Origin: Nisaea nitritireducens
Lineage (GTDB): Bacteria > Pseudomonadota > Alphaproteobacteria > Thalassobaculales > Thalassobaculaceae
Length of the DNA stretch: 64,000 nucleotides
Assembly (NCBI RefSeq): GCF_014904795.1
Contig: NZ_JACZFS010000036.1
Coordinates: 105,585-169,584 of the forward strand
Reading direction: 5' to 3'
The notes under the pieces are model-generated. The model was not told the origin of the DNA. It saw only the letters and a program-made list of their open reading frames with translations, and made no database searches. The number at the start of each line of letters is the position of its first letter. Within the stretch, counting starts at the first letter, position 1. Of this stretch, positions 47,122 through 57,067 are shown in pieces. A program made the position numbers and the translations under genes.

Positions 47122-47807
47122 TGAGCGAGGCGCGGGAACAGATCCTTGCGGGCATTCGCAAGTCCCTCGGGCGCGGCAGGCTGGAGGGCGCGGCGGCCGA
47201 GGCCGTGGAGGCGCGCCTGAAAGGGCATGCGCGTGTTCTGGTGCCGAAGCGCTCCGATGGGGATCAGGCGCACAAGGTCGGTCTTTTCGTCGAGATGGCG
47301 GAAGCTGTCTCCTGCACCGTGGACAGGCTGGAATCCCTTGAATCCGTGCCGGAGCGGCTGGCGGACTATCTGCGCCGGGAGAACCTGCCGGCCCGGATCA
47401 AGCAGTCCCCGGCCCTGGAAGACACGGTGATCCCGTGGGAAAAGGCGCCTGCGCTTGAAATCACCAGCGGAGCCGCGGTGAACGAGGATGCTGTAGGGCT
47501 GACACCGGCCCATGCCGGGATTGCCGAAACCGGCACGCTGATGCTGCATTCCTCAGCCGAAACCCCGACAAGCCTGCATTTCGTGCCGGATACGCACGTG
47601 GTACTGCTGCGCGAGAGCCAGATCGTTGGCGCTTACGAGGATGCATGGGACATGCTGCGACAGAAGTTGGGTCTGGAACCGGGAGCAAGTGTGCCGCGCA
47701 CGGTCAACCTCGTCACCGGGCCGTCGCGGACAGGGGATGTGGAGCAGATCATCCAGCTCGGCGCACACGGTCCCCGGCGGCTTCATATCATGTTGGTCAA
47801 GGACTGA
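47121..47807 (+). CDS. lutC: Lactate utilization protein C (LutC/LldG)
   Basis: A 229-residue LUD-domain protein. ITSGAAVNEDAVGLTPAHAGIAETGTLML and FVPDTHVVLL are family-specific, and NLVTGPSRTGDVEQIIQLGAHGPRRLHIMLV closes it. It is the third subunit of the LutABC lactate oxidase. No lactate permease or GntR regulator is adjacent. Confidence 0.94.
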   Translation: MSEAREQILAGIRKSLGRGRLEGAAAEAVEARLKGHARVLVPKRSDGDQAHKVGLFVEMAEAVSCTVDRLESLESVPERLADYLRRENLPARIKQSPALEDTVIPWEKAPALEITSGAAVNEDAVGLTPAHAGIAETGTLMLHSSAETPTSLHFVPDTHVVLLRESQIVGAYEDAWDMLRQKLGLEPGASVPRTVNLVTGPSRTGDVEQIIQLGAHGPRRLHIMLVKD

Positions 47808-47829
47808 GCCCGGAAGCGGAGCGGATTTC

Positions 47830-48432
47830 ATGGCGCGGCGACCGACAGCGGACGAGCTCGATCTATGGCGCAAGGTGGTAGCCGACACGGTGCCCCTGAC
47901 GCCTGAGCGCCGTGCGGCGCTGGCCGAGGCTGAAGAGACGCCGAAAGTCCCGGAACTCAGCACAAAACAGCCAAAAAAGAGCGCCAAGGGCCAGCAGGCG
48001 GCACGCCATCACAGCCGGCCACAAAACGATCCCGGCTTCATCGCCATCAAGGTGCCGAGTGCGCTGGCGGAGCACGATCCGGGCAAGGTCCCCGGGATAG
48101 ACCGGCGCACGGCGCTCAAGATCAAACGCGGCAAGCAACAGATCGACGGCCGCATCGACCTGCATGGCATGCGCCAGGAGGAAGCCCACCGGGCGCTGAA
48201 CGGCTTCATTGCCTCTGCCTACAGGCGCGGCCAGCGCTGCGTGCTGGTAATTACCGGCAAGGGCAGCCGCACCGGCGATGGAGAGCGCGAGGCGGGCGTG
48301 TTGCGCCGGATGACGCCGCGCTGGCTGACCGACGGCATGAACAAGGATAAGGTGCTGGCCTATTCCCCAGCCCAGCCGCAGCACGGCGGCAGCGGCGCGC
48401 TCTATGTCATGCTGCGCCGGCAGAAGAGCTGA
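47830..48432 (+). CDS. Smr-domain protein
   Basis: A 200-residue protein. A Lys/Gln-rich N-terminal half is followed by a Smr domain (about 110-198): IDLHGMRQEEAHRALNGF, VLVITGKGSRTG and GGSGALYVMLRR. Stand-alone Smr proteins can nick DNA or rescue ribosomes. ATG 47830 is used; an upstream frame from 47626 overlaps lutC and is not supported. The gene may be cotranscribed with lutABC and the XRE gene. Confidence 0.88.
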   Translation: MARRPTADELDLWRKVVADTVPLTPERRAALAEAEETPKVPELSTKQPKKSAKGQQAARHHSRPQNDPGFIAIKVPSALAEHDPGKVPGIDRRTALKIKRGKQQIDGRIDLHGMRQEEAHRALNGFIASAYRRGQRCVLVITGKGSRTGDGEREAGVLRRMTPRWLTDGMNKDKVLAYSPAQPQHGGSGALYVMLRRQKS

Positions 48433-48451
48433 TGTCAGGGCGAGACGGCAG

Positions 48452-48823
48452 ATGACCCCCTTCGGCGCAAAGATCCGGCAGCTCAGGGCCGCCCGCGGCG
48501 TCACCCTGAAGCAGATGGCGACCGCCCTGCAGGTATCCTCCGCCTATCTCTCGGCGCTGGAGCACGGCAAGAAAGGCCGTCCGACCGTCGGGCTGATCCA
48601 CCAGATCTGCCAGTATTTCGGCCTGATCTGGGACGATGCGGAGGATCTGAAGAAGCTCGCGAAGCATTCGAACCCGCGCGTCGTCATCGATACGGCCGGT
48701 CTCAGCCCGAAAGCGACGGAGCTCGCCAACACTCTCGCGATCCGTATCCGCGATCTCGACGATCCACGGATTGACGCGTTGCTTGCCGAACTCGCGCCAC
48801 CGGGCAAGGGGCCGCGCTACTGA
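48452..48823 (+). CDS. XRE-family transcriptional regulator
   Basis: A 123-residue protein with an N-terminal HTH_3 domain: FGAKIRQLRAARGVTLKQMATALQVSSAYLSALEHGKKGRPT (about 4-45, with the recognition helix around SSAYLSALEHG). The C-terminal half is helical with no sensor motif. It follows the Smr gene by 19 bp. Its target is unknown. Confidence 0.85.
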   Translation: MTPFGAKIRQLRAARGVTLKQMATALQVSSAYLSALEHGKKGRPTVGLIHQICQYFGLIWDDAEDLKKLAKHSNPRVVIDTAGLSPKATELANTLAIRIRDLDDPRIDALLAELAPPGKGPRY

Positions 48824-48839
48824 GTGCGGCCCTGTCCGG

Positions 48840-50147
48840 TCAGAGGATGAACTTGCTGAGATCCGTGTTCTTCGCCAGCTCGCCCACACGTTCGTTCACG
48901 TAAGCCGCATCGATTTTCAACGTCTCGCCACCCTTGTCGGAGGCGGTGAAGCTGATTTCGTCGAGCAGCTTTTCCATCACCGTGTGCAGGCGGCGAGCGC
49001 CGATATTCTCGACATTCTTGTTGATGTCGACCGTGAGGTCGGCGAGTGCGTCGATGGCGTCGTCGGTGAAGTCGAGGGTGACCTCTTCGGTTGCCATCAG
49101 GGCCGTGTACTGGCGCAGCAGGCTGTTCTCCGGCTCGGTCAGGATACGGCGGAAATCGTCCCGCTCCAGTGCCCGCAGCTCGACGCGGTTGGGCAGACGG
49201 CCCTGCAGTTCCGGCAGCAGATCGGAGGGTTTCGCCAGATGGAAAGCGCCGCTGGCAATGAACAGCACGAAGTCGGTTTTCACCGGCCCGTACTTGGTCG
49301 CCACCGTGGTCCCCTCGATCAGCGGCAGCAAATCGCGCTGCACACCCTCGCGGCTGACATCGCCGCCGCGCTCCGCACGGCTGGTGATCTTGTCGATCTC
49401 GTCCAGAAAGACGATGCCGTTCTCCTCCACCGCCTCGATGGCCATGCGGGTCACTTTTTCCTCGTCGAGCAGCTTGTCCGCCTCTTCCTCGACCAGCACC
49501 TTGTAGGATTCCGCGACTGCCATGCGGCGCTTTTTGGTCCGGCCACCGAAGGCTTTTCCGAACATATCGTTCAGATTGAGCATGCCCATCTGGGCGCCGG
49601 GCATGCCGGGGATATCGAAAGTCGGCATACCGCCGCCACCGCTATCCGCGGTCTCGATCTCGATTTCCTTATCGTCCAGCTTGCCTTCGCGCAGCATGAT
49701 GCGGAATTTCTGTTTGGTATCCGCGCTTGCGCTTTCGCCGACCAGGGCGTCGACCACCCGGTCCTCGGCCGCCAGCTCCGCCTTGGCATGCACGGATTTG
49801 CGCATCTTCTCGCGGACCTGACCGATAGCCACTTCCACCAGGTCGCGGATGATCTGCTCGACGTCCCGGCCGACATAGCCGACTTCGGTGAATTTCGTTG
49901 CCTCGACCTTGATGAAGGGCGCTTCCGCCAGTTTGGCGAGGCGCCGGGCGATCTCTGTCTTGCCGACGCCGGTCGGGCCGATCATCAGGATGTTCTTCGG
50001 CTGTACTTCCTCGCGGATATCGTCGGCCAGCTGCTGGCGCCGCCAGCGGTTGCGCAGGGCAATGGCGACAGCGCGCTTGGCGTCGGTCTGGCCGATGATG
50101 AAGCGGTCGAGTTCAGAGACAATTTCACGCGGGCTGAAGGAGGTCAT
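48840..50147 (-). CDS. hslU: ATP-dependent protease ATPase subunit HslU
   Basis: A 435-residue AAA+ unfoldase. Walker A is [17 protein letters not shown], followed by the pore loop GYVGRD, the I domain, Walker [12 protein letters not shown] and the sensor region [13 protein letters not shown]. The C-terminal LSKFIL inserts into HslV. It lies 53 bp downstream of hslV on the same strand. Confidence 0.98.
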   Translation of the reverse strand: MTSFSPREIVSELDRFIIGQTDAKRAVAIALRNRWRRQQLADDIREEVQPKNILMIGPTGVGKTEIARRLAKLAEAPFIKVEATKFTEVGYVGRDVEQIIRDLVEVAIGQVREKMRKSVHAKAELAAEDRVVDALVGESASADTKQKFRIMLREGKLDDKEIEIETADSGGGGMPTFDIPGMPGAQMGMLNLNDMFGKAFGGRTKKRRMAVAESYKVLVEEEADKLLDEEKVTRMAIEAVEENGIVFLDEIDKITSRAERGGDVSREGVQRDLLPLIEGTTVATKYGPVKTDFVLFIASGAFHLAKPSDLLPELQGRLPNRVELRALERDDFRRILTEPENSLLRQYTALMATEEVTLDFTDDAIDALADLTVDINKNVENIGARRLHTVMEKLLDEISFTASDKGGETLKIDAAYVNERVGELAKNTDLSKFIL

Positions 50148-50200
50148 GCGTGGGCTTACCTATCGTGATAATGCGATGGCCGATCCGGAGATCGGCGGGG

Positions 50201-50764
50201 TCAGTCGGACTCGAGCGTCTCGAGGGTGAGATTCTCGTTGGTGTAAATGCAGATATCGGCGGCGATCTTCATCGCCTTTCGGGCAATCGCTTCGGCTTCC
50301 ATGCCGTCGATATCCACCAGGGCCCGTGCGGCGGACAGGGCGAACGTGCCGCCGGAGCCGATGCCGATCAGGCCGTCCTCGGGCTCCAGCACATCGCCGT
50401 TCCCTGTCAGGACCAGGGAGACCGACTTGTCGGCCACAGCCATCATTGCTTCGAGCCGGCGCAGATAACGGTCCGTCCGCCAATCCTTGGCGAGTTCGAC
50501 AGCGGCGCGGGTGAGTTGGCCCGGATGTTTCTCGAGCTTCTCTTCCAGCCGTTCGAACAGGGTGAAGGCGTCCGCCGTGGCGCCGGCGAACCCGGCGATC
50601 ACGCTGCCGTCGCCGAGCTGGCGCACCTTGCGGGCCTGCGCCTTCATCACCGTATTGCCGAAGCTGACCTGTCCGTCGCCGGCGACGATCACGCGCCCGT
50701 TCTTGCGGACCGAAAGGATCGTGGTGCCATGCCACTGGATAGGGTCGGTGGCCTGATTGCTCAT
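50201..50764 (-). CDS. hslV: ATP-dependent protease peptidase subunit HslV
   Basis: A proteasome-like peptidase of about 187 residues. The TTILSVRK motif holds the catalytic threonine (residue 14, exposed if the propeptide is removed before the TT pair). [20 protein letters not shown] and [16 protein letters not shown] are conserved. I start at ATG 50764 ([11 protein letters not shown]); the frame is open to 50803. It diverges from hisB with a 169-bp intergenic region. Confidence 0.97.
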   Translation of the reverse strand: MSNQATDPIQWHGTTILSVRKNGRVIVAGDGQVSFGNTVMKAQARKVRQLGDGSVIAGFAGATADAFTLFERLEEKLEKHPGQLTRAAVELAKDWRTDRYLRRLEAMMAVADKSVSLVLTGNGDVLEPEDGLIGIGSGGTFALSAARALVDIDGMEAEAIARKAMKIAADICIYTNENLTLETLESD

Positions 50765-50933
50765 TAGAACTCCATGGATAACGTGCCCGTCCAATTTGGG
50801 CATCGGCTGGATAACGTCAAGGGAACGCTTCTGGCAAGGCTTGCGGCAAGAGAGCCCTCGCGCAGTCCGGTGATTGGCATTCTGCCGTACTTCCTGCTAC
50901 ATAGCCGCCGTATATTGCCCGGGAGCAGAACCC

Positions 50934-51542
50934 ATGTCGGACAACCGCAGCGCGACCGTCAAGCGCGTGACTAACGAAACCAGCATTTCCGTCGAGCTTT
51001 CGTTGGACGGAACCGGAAAATATGACGTCGAGACCGGGATCGGTTTTCTCGACCATATGCTGGATCAGCTGTCCCGGCATTCCCTGATGGATCTGAAGGT
51101 ACGGGCCGAGGGCGATCTGCATATCGATGCGCACCACACGACCGAGGATTGCGGCTGGGCCATTGGCGATGCGTTGTCGAAGGCCCTGAAGGACCGTAAG
51201 GGTATCAACCGGTATGGCTCTTCCTATTTGCCGATGGACGAGGCGCTGAGCCGGGTCGCGCTGGATTGCTCGAACCGTCCCTTTCTTGTCTGGCGGGCCA
51301 CCATGCCGGCGCAGAAGCTGGGAGACATGGACACGGAGCTGTTCCGTGAATTCTTCCAGGCCTTCAGCCAGGCGGCCGGGCTGACCCTGCATATCGAAAA
51401 TCTCTACGGCGACAACACGCACCATATCGTTGAATCCATCTTCAAGGGCGTCGGCCGGGCGTTGCGGATGGCGATTGAAATCGATCAACGCCGCGCCGAT
51501 GCCGTGCCCTCGACCAAGGGCACCCTCGGGGGGAGCCTGTGA
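50934..51542 (+). CDS. hisB: Imidazoleglycerol-phosphate dehydratase
   Basis: A 202-residue enzyme with [20 protein letters not shown], the metal-binding [19 protein letters not shown] and [19 protein letters not shown]. It catalyses the sixth step of histidine synthesis. It is monofunctional, without the phosphatase domain of enteric HisB. ATG 50934 begins the aligned region (MSDNRSATV). It overlaps hisH by 4 bp and heads the operon. Confidence 0.97.
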   Translation: MSDNRSATVKRVTNETSISVELSLDGTGKYDVETGIGFLDHMLDQLSRHSLMDLKVRAEGDLHIDAHHTTEDCGWAIGDALSKALKDRKGINRYGSSYLPMDEALSRVALDCSNRPFLVWRATMPAQKLGDMDTELFREFFQAFSQAAGLTLHIENLYGDNTHHIVESIFKGVGRALRMAIEIDQRRADAVPSTKGTLGGSL

Positions 51543-52216
51543 CCGCCTCTGGCAGCCGGACCACAGTCGCAGTTGTTGATTACGGGTCCGGCAACCTCCG
51601 TTCGGTGGCGAAAGCTTTCGAGCGGGTGGCGTCCGAGCATGGAAAAGGCACCGAGATTGTCGTGACGTCGGATCCGGCGGTGGTACGCACTGCCGGTCGG
51701 ATCGTGCTGCCGGGGGTTGGCGCTTTCGCCGATTGCCGCAATGGACTCTACGGTCTCCCCGGCATGGTCGAGGCGCTGTCTGACGCGGTGCTTGAGAATG
51801 GCACGCCGTTTCTCGGTATCTGCGTCGGGATGCAGCTCATGGCGGAGCGCGGGCTGGAGCACGTGACCTCGGAAGGGCTCGGCTGGATCGGCGGCGAGGT
51901 CCGCCTGATCGAGCCTGCGCCGGCGCCGGACGGTCTTGCCCTCAAGGTTCCGCATATGGGCTGGAACCAGCTCAACTTCATCCAGAGCGGGCACCCATTG
52001 CTGAAAGGCATCGAAGACGGCGCCTTCGTTTACTATGTGCATTCGTATCTGTTTGATGTAGCGGATCGGTCCGATCTGATCGCGGTGAGCGATTACGGTG
52101 GAGAGATCGCAGCGCTGGTTGGACGCGAAAATTATTTCGGGACCCAGTTTCACCCGGAGAAAAGTCAGGCCAACGGCCTTGCTTTCATCCGGAACTTTCT
52201 CGACTGGGCTCCATGA
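51539..52216 (+). CDS. hisH: Imidazole glycerol phosphate synthase, glutaminase subunit
   Basis: A 225-residue class I glutamine amidotransferase. [17 protein letters not shown] is at the N-terminus, the nucleophile Cys is in [14 protein letters not shown] and the catalytic His-Glu is in [12 protein letters not shown]. It supplies ammonia to HisF. It is coupled to hisB and to the following GNAT gene. Confidence 0.97.
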   Translation: MTASGSRTTVAVVDYGSGNLRSVAKAFERVASEHGKGTEIVVTSDPAVVRTAGRIVLPGVGAFADCRNGLYGLPGMVEALSDAVLENGTPFLGICVGMQLMAERGLEHVTSEGLGWIGGEVRLIEPAPAPDGLALKVPHMGWNQLNFIQSGHPLLKGIEDGAFVYYVHSYLFDVADRSDLIAVSDYGGEIAALVGRENYFGTQFHPEKSQANGLAFIRNFLDWAP

Positions 52217-52227
52217 GGGAGGGCGGC

Positions 52228-52782
52228 ATGGACGACAGCGGCTCTGAAACGCAGCTTCAGGCAGCTCCCACGGTGGAGATGCTGAACGAGTTCGGCCCGG
52301 GTGACCTGCAGGATCTGTCTGACGCGGCGGAAGCGGCAATCATTGACGGCGGCGGGTTCGGCTGGATCTCGCCGCCACCGCGGGAAACGCTTGAAGCTTT
52401 CTGGCGCGGGGTTCTGTTGATTCCCGAGCGCGATCTTTTTGTTGGCCGGCTTGACGGTGTGATCGCCGGGTCCTGCCAGATCCAGAAACCGGCCCGGAAC
52501 AACGAGGCGCAGCGCCATACCTGCAGCCTGACGACGACCTTTGTCGCGCCCTGGGGCCGGGGACACGGACTGTCACGGGACCTGGTCGAGATCGCGGAAA
52601 AGCACGCGCGGGACGAAGGCTTCAAGGTACTGACGCTGGATGTGCGCGAAACCCAGCATGCGGCGATCCGGCTCTATGAACGGCTTGGCTATGTCCGTTT
52701 CGGCAGCCTGCCGCATTATGCCTATGTGCGGGACGGCTTCGTCTCCGGGCACTTCTATTACAAGGATTTGGACGCGGCATGA
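52228..52782 (+). CDS. GNAT-family N-acetyltransferase inside the his operon
   Basis: A protein of about 184 residues with the GNAT fold. [20 protein letters not shown] contains the acetyl-CoA motif variant (R/Q-x-x-G-x-G/A), and [15 protein letters not shown] is the conserved motif B. The acceptor substrate is unknown. I start at ATG 52228 (GGGAGGG upstream); an ATG at 52213 overlaps the hisH stop. Its 4-bp overlap with hisA keeps the operon intact. Confidence 0.88.
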   Translation: MDDSGSETQLQAAPTVEMLNEFGPGDLQDLSDAAEAAIIDGGGFGWISPPPRETLEAFWRGVLLIPERDLFVGRLDGVIAGSCQIQKPARNNEAQRHTCSLTTTFVAPWGRGHGLSRDLVEIAEKHARDEGFKVLTLDVRETQHAAIRLYERLGYVRFGSLPHYAYVRDGFVSGHFYYKDLDAA

Positions 52783-53522
52783 TCCTGTTTCCCGCCATCG
52801 ATCTGAAAGGCGGCCAGTGTGTGCGGCTGCTCAAGGGTGAAATGGACACGGCGACGGTCTTCAACGATGATCCGGGCGCTCAGGCGCGTCTGTTTCAGGA
52901 CGCCGGGTGCGGTTGGGTTCATGTGGTCGACCTGGACGGTGCCTTTGCCGGCGAGACCCGGAACGGGGACGCCGTCGACCGCATTCTTGCGGCCGTCGAT
53001 GTGCCGGTGCAGCTCGGTGGCGGCATCCGCGACATGGCGGCGATCGATGCCTGGCTTGAAAAGGGTGTTGCCCGGGTCATTCTCGGCACCGTCGCGCTGC
53101 GCGATCCGGAACTGGTGAAAGCCGCCTGCGCGCGCCATCCGGGCCGCATCGCGGTTGGTATCGATGCCCGTGATGGCATGGTCGCTGTCGAGGGCTGGGC
53201 CGAAACCTCGACCTTGTCGGCCGTCGATCTCGCCCGTCGTTTCGAAGGTTGTGGCGTGGCGGCGATCATCTTCACCGATATCGACCGGGACGGCGCGCTC
53301 GGCGGCGTCAATGTGGCGGCGACAGCCGCTTTGGCAAACGCGATCTCGACGCCGGTGATTGCCAGTGGCGGCGTTGCCTCGCTGGAGGATCTGGCGGCTC
53401 TGAAGGCCGCGGGAGCACCGGGCATTGCCGGCGCCATCTCCGGCCGCGCGCTTTATGACGGACGGATCGATCTGGCGGAAGCGGTCGCTCTTCTGGCCGC
53501 GCCCGAAGCGGAGGCCGTCTGA
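52779..53522 (+). CDS. hisA: ProFAR isomerase
   Basis: A 247-residue (beta-alpha)8 barrel. The N-terminal [21 protein letters not shown] holds the catalytic Asp, [10 protein letters not shown] the first phosphate loop and [12 protein letters not shown] the second catalytic Asp, with [13 protein letters not shown] as the second phosphate loop. It isomerises ProFAR to PRFAR. It overlaps hisF by 1 bp. Confidence 0.97.
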   Translation: MILFPAIDLKGGQCVRLLKGEMDTATVFNDDPGAQARLFQDAGCGWVHVVDLDGAFAGETRNGDAVDRILAAVDVPVQLGGGIRDMAAIDAWLEKGVARVILGTVALRDPELVKAACARHPGRIAVGIDARDGMVAVEGWAETSTLSAVDLARRFEGCGVAAIIFTDIDRDGALGGVNVAATAALANAISTPVIASGGVASLEDLAALKAAGAPGIAGAISGRALYDGRIDLAEAVALLAAPEAEAV

Positions 53523-54283
53523 TGCTGACAGCACGCGTTATACCCTGTCTCGACGTGAAGGACGGCCGGGTCGTCAAGGGCGTCAACTTTCTCGATCTGG
53601 TCGATGCCGGCGATCCGGTGGAGCAGGCCAAGATCTATGACCGTGAAGGCGCGGACGAGCTTTGCTTTCTCGACATCACGGCCAGCCACGAGGAACGGGA
53701 CACCCTGTTCGATGTCGTCGGCCGGACGGCGGAGCAATGCTTCATGCCGCTGACCGTCGGCGGAGGCGTGCGGACGCTTGAGGATATCCGCAAACTGCTG
53801 CTGGCAGGCGCCGACAAGGTGTCGATCAACACGGCAGCAGTGAAGGATCCTGATTTCGTGCGCCGCGCGGCGGAGAAATTCGGTAGCCAGTGCATCGTCG
53901 TTGCGGTGGATGCGAAAAGCGTCGGGCCGGATAAATACGAGATTTTTACCCATGGCGGGCGCGAGGCAACCGGTATTGATGCCGTGGCCTGGTCCCAGCG
54001 CATGACCGAGTACGGGGCGGGCGAGATCCTGCTGACTTCGATGGACCGGGACGGTACCAAGCAGGGCTTCAACCTGCCGCTGACACGGGCGATTTCCGAT
54101 GCGGTGAGCATTCCGGTGATTGCCAGCGGCGGCGTTGGCACGCTGGAACATTTCGCCGAAGGCATTCTCGAAGGTCACGCCTCGGCGGTGCTGGCCGCCT
54201 CCGTGTTTCACTTCGGCACTTTCCGCATATCCGAGGCGAAAGCGGCGATGGCGAAGGCCGGTATTCCTGTGAGGCCGCAATGA
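53522..54283 (+). CDS. hisF: Imidazole glycerol phosphate synthase, cyclase subunit
   Basis: A 253-residue barrel. [19 protein letters not shown] holds the first catalytic Asp, [26 protein letters not shown] and [14 protein letters not shown] the second catalytic Asp, and [14 protein letters not shown] the phosphate loop. It couples with HisH to form the imidazole ring. It overlaps hisE by 4 bp. Confidence 0.97.
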   Translation: MLTARVIPCLDVKDGRVVKGVNFLDLVDAGDPVEQAKIYDREGADELCFLDITASHEERDTLFDVVGRTAEQCFMPLTVGGGVRTLEDIRKLLLAGADKVSINTAAVKDPDFVRRAAEKFGSQCIVVAVDAKSVGPDKYEIFTHGGREATGIDAVAWSQRMTEYGAGEILLTSMDRDGTKQGFNLPLTRAISDAVSIPVIASGGVGTLEHFAEGILEGHASAVLAASVFHFGTFRISEAKAAMAKAGIPVRPQ

Positions 54284-54600
54284 GCGAACATATCCTGGAC
54301 CGGCTGCACGCGGTCATAGACTCCCGCAAGGGCGCCGATCCGGAAAGCTCGTACACTGCGAAGCTGTTCGACAAGGGTCCGAAAAAGATCGGGCAGAAGG
54401 TCGGCGAGGAAGCGGTCGAGGCCATTATAGAGGCTGTTGCCGGGGACCGAGACGGGCTGACATCGGAGAGCGCGGATCTGCTTTATCATCTGCTCGTGCT
54501 GTGGAGTGCGACCGGGGTCAAGCCCGATGATGTCTGGGCCGAACTGGCACGCCGCGAGGGCCTGTCCGGGATTGAGGAAAAGGCCAGCCGCTCCGAGTGA
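54280..54600 (+). CDS. hisE: Phosphoribosyl-ATP pyrophosphatase
   Basis: A 106-residue MazG-like helical pyrophosphatase. [18 protein letters not shown] and [14 protein letters not shown] carry the acidic metal-binding residues. It hydrolyses PR-ATP in the second step of histidine synthesis. It is separate from hisI, which is not in this window. Confidence 0.96.
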   Translation: MSEHILDRLHAVIDSRKGADPESSYTAKLFDKGPKKIGQKVGEEAVEAIIEAVAGDRDGLTSESADLLYHLLVLWSATGVKPDDVWAELARREGLSGIEEKASRSE

Positions 54601-54631
54601 GCGCCGGCCGATGGTTAGTGGGGGAAAATCG

Positions 54632-54997
54632 ATGTCCTATGATGAGCAGAATATCTTCGCCAGGATCCTGCGCGGCGAAATTCCCAACAAGACCGTCTAT
54701 GAAGACGATCACGTTCTCGCTTTCGAGGATATCCAGCCCCAGGCACCGGTCCATGTGTTGGTGATCCCCAAGGGTCCCTACAAGACCATGAACGAGTTTT
54801 CAGAGCAGGCGAGCGACGCCGAAATCGTCGCCTGGGTCCGCGCCATCGGCAAGGTGGCGAAGATCATGGAAGCTCGCGAGGATGGGTATCGTCTGATCGT
54901 CAACACGGGTGAAAACGGTGTGCAGGAAGTTCCGCATCTCCATATCCACCTGCTTGGCGGCCGACGTCTTGGCCGGATGTTGCAGAAGCAGGACTGA
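54632..54997 (+). CDS. HIT-family nucleotide-binding protein (HinT-like)
   Basis: A 121-residue protein with the HIT active-site motif HLHIHLLGGRRLG and the N-terminal NIFARILRGEIPNKTVYEDD. Family members hydrolyse adenosine phosphoramidates. ATG 54632 has GGGGGAAAA upstream. It sits 31 bp after hisE, probably the last gene of the transcript. It converges on the DUF427 gene. Confidence 0.94.
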   Translation: MSYDEQNIFARILRGEIPNKTVYEDDHVLAFEDIQPQAPVHVLVIPKGPYKTMNEFSEQASDAEIVAWVRAIGKVAKIMEAREDGYRLIVNTGENGVQEVPHLHIHLLGGRRLGRMLQKQD

Positions 54998-55027
54998 CGC
55001 CGGGCAGGGCGGTGAGATTACAGGAGG

Positions 55028-55426
55028 TTATTCCCCCTCCACGATCCGCATTGTATCGCCCCAGAACGAATAGAGCCCGTTGAGCACCGCGGCAAAGTCC
55101 AGGCTGCGATAGGCCCAGGCGATTTCCTGTCCTTCCAGTGAAAAATAAACCGCATCCCCTTTCAAAGGGCAGTGCGTGACCTTGTCCAACTGTGCCAGCG
55201 GCACAGTCAGAGCTTCCTGCGGCAAATAAAGCCGCGGCTCGAAGGCATGGCGTCCGATCTCGATCACCCGTACCGCATCCCTGCTGTCCGCGACGAGACG
55301 GTCACCGAAAAAGATCCGGATTCTGCGCCCTGCGGGCTGTACCACCATGAAATGATGCGGGTTGGCGGGATTGCGAATGGCTCCCTCGACCGGGGCAACA
55401 GTGTCGGGCAAATCATTCTCTGCCAC
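55028..55426 (-). CDS. DUF427 domain protein
   Basis: A 132-residue protein with the DUF427 pattern: IRIFFGDRLVADSRDAVRVIE, RLYLPQEAL, THCPLKGDAVYFSLE and LDFAAVLNGLYSFWGDTMRIVE. The biochemical role is unknown. It is the second DUF427 gene of the window (the other is at 9564-9869); the two are divergent in length and sequence. Confidence 0.87.
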   Translation of the reverse strand: MAENDLPDTVAPVEGAIRNPANPHHFMVVQPAGRRIRIFFGDRLVADSRDAVRVIEIGRHAFEPRLYLPQEALTVPLAQLDKVTHCPLKGDAVYFSLEGQEIAWAYRSLDFAAVLNGLYSFWGDTMRIVEGE

Positions 55427-55727
55427 AGGTATTCTCCCTCGATGACCAAGACTGAAGATCTTGGGTGCGGCTATCCAAACTGCAAGGACACGGCTGCGCG
55501 AACAGGCGCCCGATTGAGTTGAAAATAAGTCTTTTGGTAGGGGTGATTTAAGGATCAGCTTTTAATCCACACCATAGAGTGTTGATTTTATTGATTGATA
55601 TGCGCTCCTGGATTGATTAAAGTAAAACTCTAAATAGGAACCAATATATAGATAAAACAGTATCCATTTTTTCTATATGTTGTTGTCTGTTTGACCAGAC
55701 GCCCGAAGACTGGCCTGGAATTACACA
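55427..55727. promoter_or_regulatory. AT-rich intergenic region before the pentapeptide gene
   Basis: About 300 bp without a gene. From about 55530 to 55690 it is strikingly AT-rich for this window, with runs such as TTTTATTGATTGATATG and a second ATTGATTAAAG. GTCTG-TTTGAC-CAGAC (55684-55699) is a short inverted repeat. This likely holds the promoter of the pentapeptide gene; I could not fix a start site. A TAATCCACA 9-mer at 55563-55571 is probably coincidental. Confidence 0.45.
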
Positions 55728-56990
55728 ATGGTTGTCGATGAACTTCAGCAAGAACTCGACAAAATCGTCTCGAAGCACGAGGCGTTTTTGCGGCGCTATC
55801 CAGGCGGTGAAATTGCCGATCTGAGGCAGCGCGATTTGCGTGGCGTTCGTTTGCCGGGTGCGGATTTGCGTCAGGCCTTGCTCGCGGGTGCCAACCTGCA
55901 GAACAGCATCTTTGCCGGCGCCAATCTTTCGGACGCCCAGATGCTGACAGCGCGTCTCAGCAATTCCGACCTGTCCGGCAGCCGCCTCGTCGGCGCTAAT
56001 CTGCGCGGGGCCTCTCTCGCCGGTGCGAAGCTGATGGCGGCGGACATGACCAATGCCGATCTGCGGCCGATGAAGCTCCGCGACGTGCATCACGCGATCG
56101 AGCAGGTGGCCGACCTGCAGAACAGCGATATGTCCGAGGCGAAGCTGATCCATACCGATCTCAGTAATGCCAATCTTTCCGGTGCTGTTGCGGTCAACGC
56201 GAATTTCTCCGCCGCAAAGCTGGTCGGAGCCAATCTCCATCATGCCGATCTCAGCCGGACGATCTTCAAGGATGCGGTGCTGCAGAACGCCAATCTTCAG
56301 GGTGCGAACCTGAGCCAGGCGCAGCTGCGAAACAGCGATCTTTCCGGAGCCGACCTGCGTTCCTGCAATTTCGATGGAGTTGACCTCACCGACGCGGATC
56401 TGACCGATTGCCGGATCGCTTCCGGCATGGAAGACCTTCCGGAAGATATACGGCACAAACTGGTCGAGCATTTTCACTGGGTTTCGTCCGGCGGCGTCAA
56501 AGGGACGCGAGGGGATTTCCGGGATATGGACCTTTCCGGCATGGATCTGAGCGGGACGGAGCTCAGCGCTGCCGAAATGTCGCGGGTCAAGCTGAACGGA
56601 ACCAAGCTGAAAGGCTCCTCGCTGCGGCTCGCCAATCTTCAGAATGCCAACCTGACCCAGGCGGACCTGACCCGCGTCGACCTGCGCGGGACTAATCTGA
56701 AAGACGCGGATTTGAACGGCGCGATACTGGTTTCCGCCCGGCTGTCCCGGATTTCGATCCTGAAACCGGGGACGCTTGAGGTCTTGCGGGAATGGCCGAC
56801 GGATCTGCGTGGCGCCTCACTGGTCGGCGCTGATTTGCAGCGCGCCGATTTCGCCGGCGCCCTGGTTGAAGAAACCTGCTTCGATCATGCGGACCTGACC
56901 CATGCCTGCTTTACCGAAGTGGCTGTGCGGTCCTGTTCTTTCCTCGATGTTCGAGGCGGCGATCCCGCCATGCTTCAAGAGAATTCCTGA
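55728..56990 (+). CDS. Pentapeptide-repeat protein
   Basis: A 420-residue protein. After a short helical N-terminus (DELQQELDKIVSKHEAFLRRY), the chain is built of A(D/N)LxX repeats forming a right-handed beta-helix, in two blocks (about 32-228 and 263-400). They are split by a non-repeat helical insert (about 229-262, MEDLPEDIRHKLVEHFHWVS). No signal peptide or enzymatic domain is seen. Some pentapeptide proteins mimic DNA and bind gyrase; whether this one does cannot be told. The AT-rich upstream region is unlike its neighbours. Confidence 0.9.
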   Translation: MVVDELQQELDKIVSKHEAFLRRYPGGEIADLRQRDLRGVRLPGADLRQALLAGANLQNSIFAGANLSDAQMLTARLSNSDLSGSRLVGANLRGASLAGAKLMAADMTNADLRPMKLRDVHHAIEQVADLQNSDMSEAKLIHTDLSNANLSGAVAVNANFSAAKLVGANLHHADLSRTIFKDAVLQNANLQGANLSQAQLRNSDLSGADLRSCNFDGVDLTDADLTDCRIASGMEDLPEDIRHKLVEHFHWVSSGGVKGTRGDFRDMDLSGMDLSGTELSAAEMSRVKLNGTKLKGSSLRLANLQNANLTQADLTRVDLRGTNLKDADLNGAILVSARLSRISILKPGTLEVLREWPTDLRGASLVGADLQRADFAGALVEETCFDHADLTHACFTEVAVRSCSFLDVRGGDPAMLQENS

Positions 56991-57067
56991 GCCTGCATTT
57001 GCGGATTTCCTGAAAATACGTCAAATCGCTCCATGACCTTGCGGGATACAGTCTCGGTGGGGCGGAT

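Noticed and set aside
48771..50168. 465-residue plus-strand frame opposite hslU
   Set aside because: hslU motifs on the other strand are complete; the plus frame shows no domain.
55563..55571. TAATCCACA, a DnaA-box-like 9-mer before the pentapeptide gene
   Set aside because: It is a single copy far from the other boxes, and one-mismatch matches are expected by chance in AT-rich DNA.
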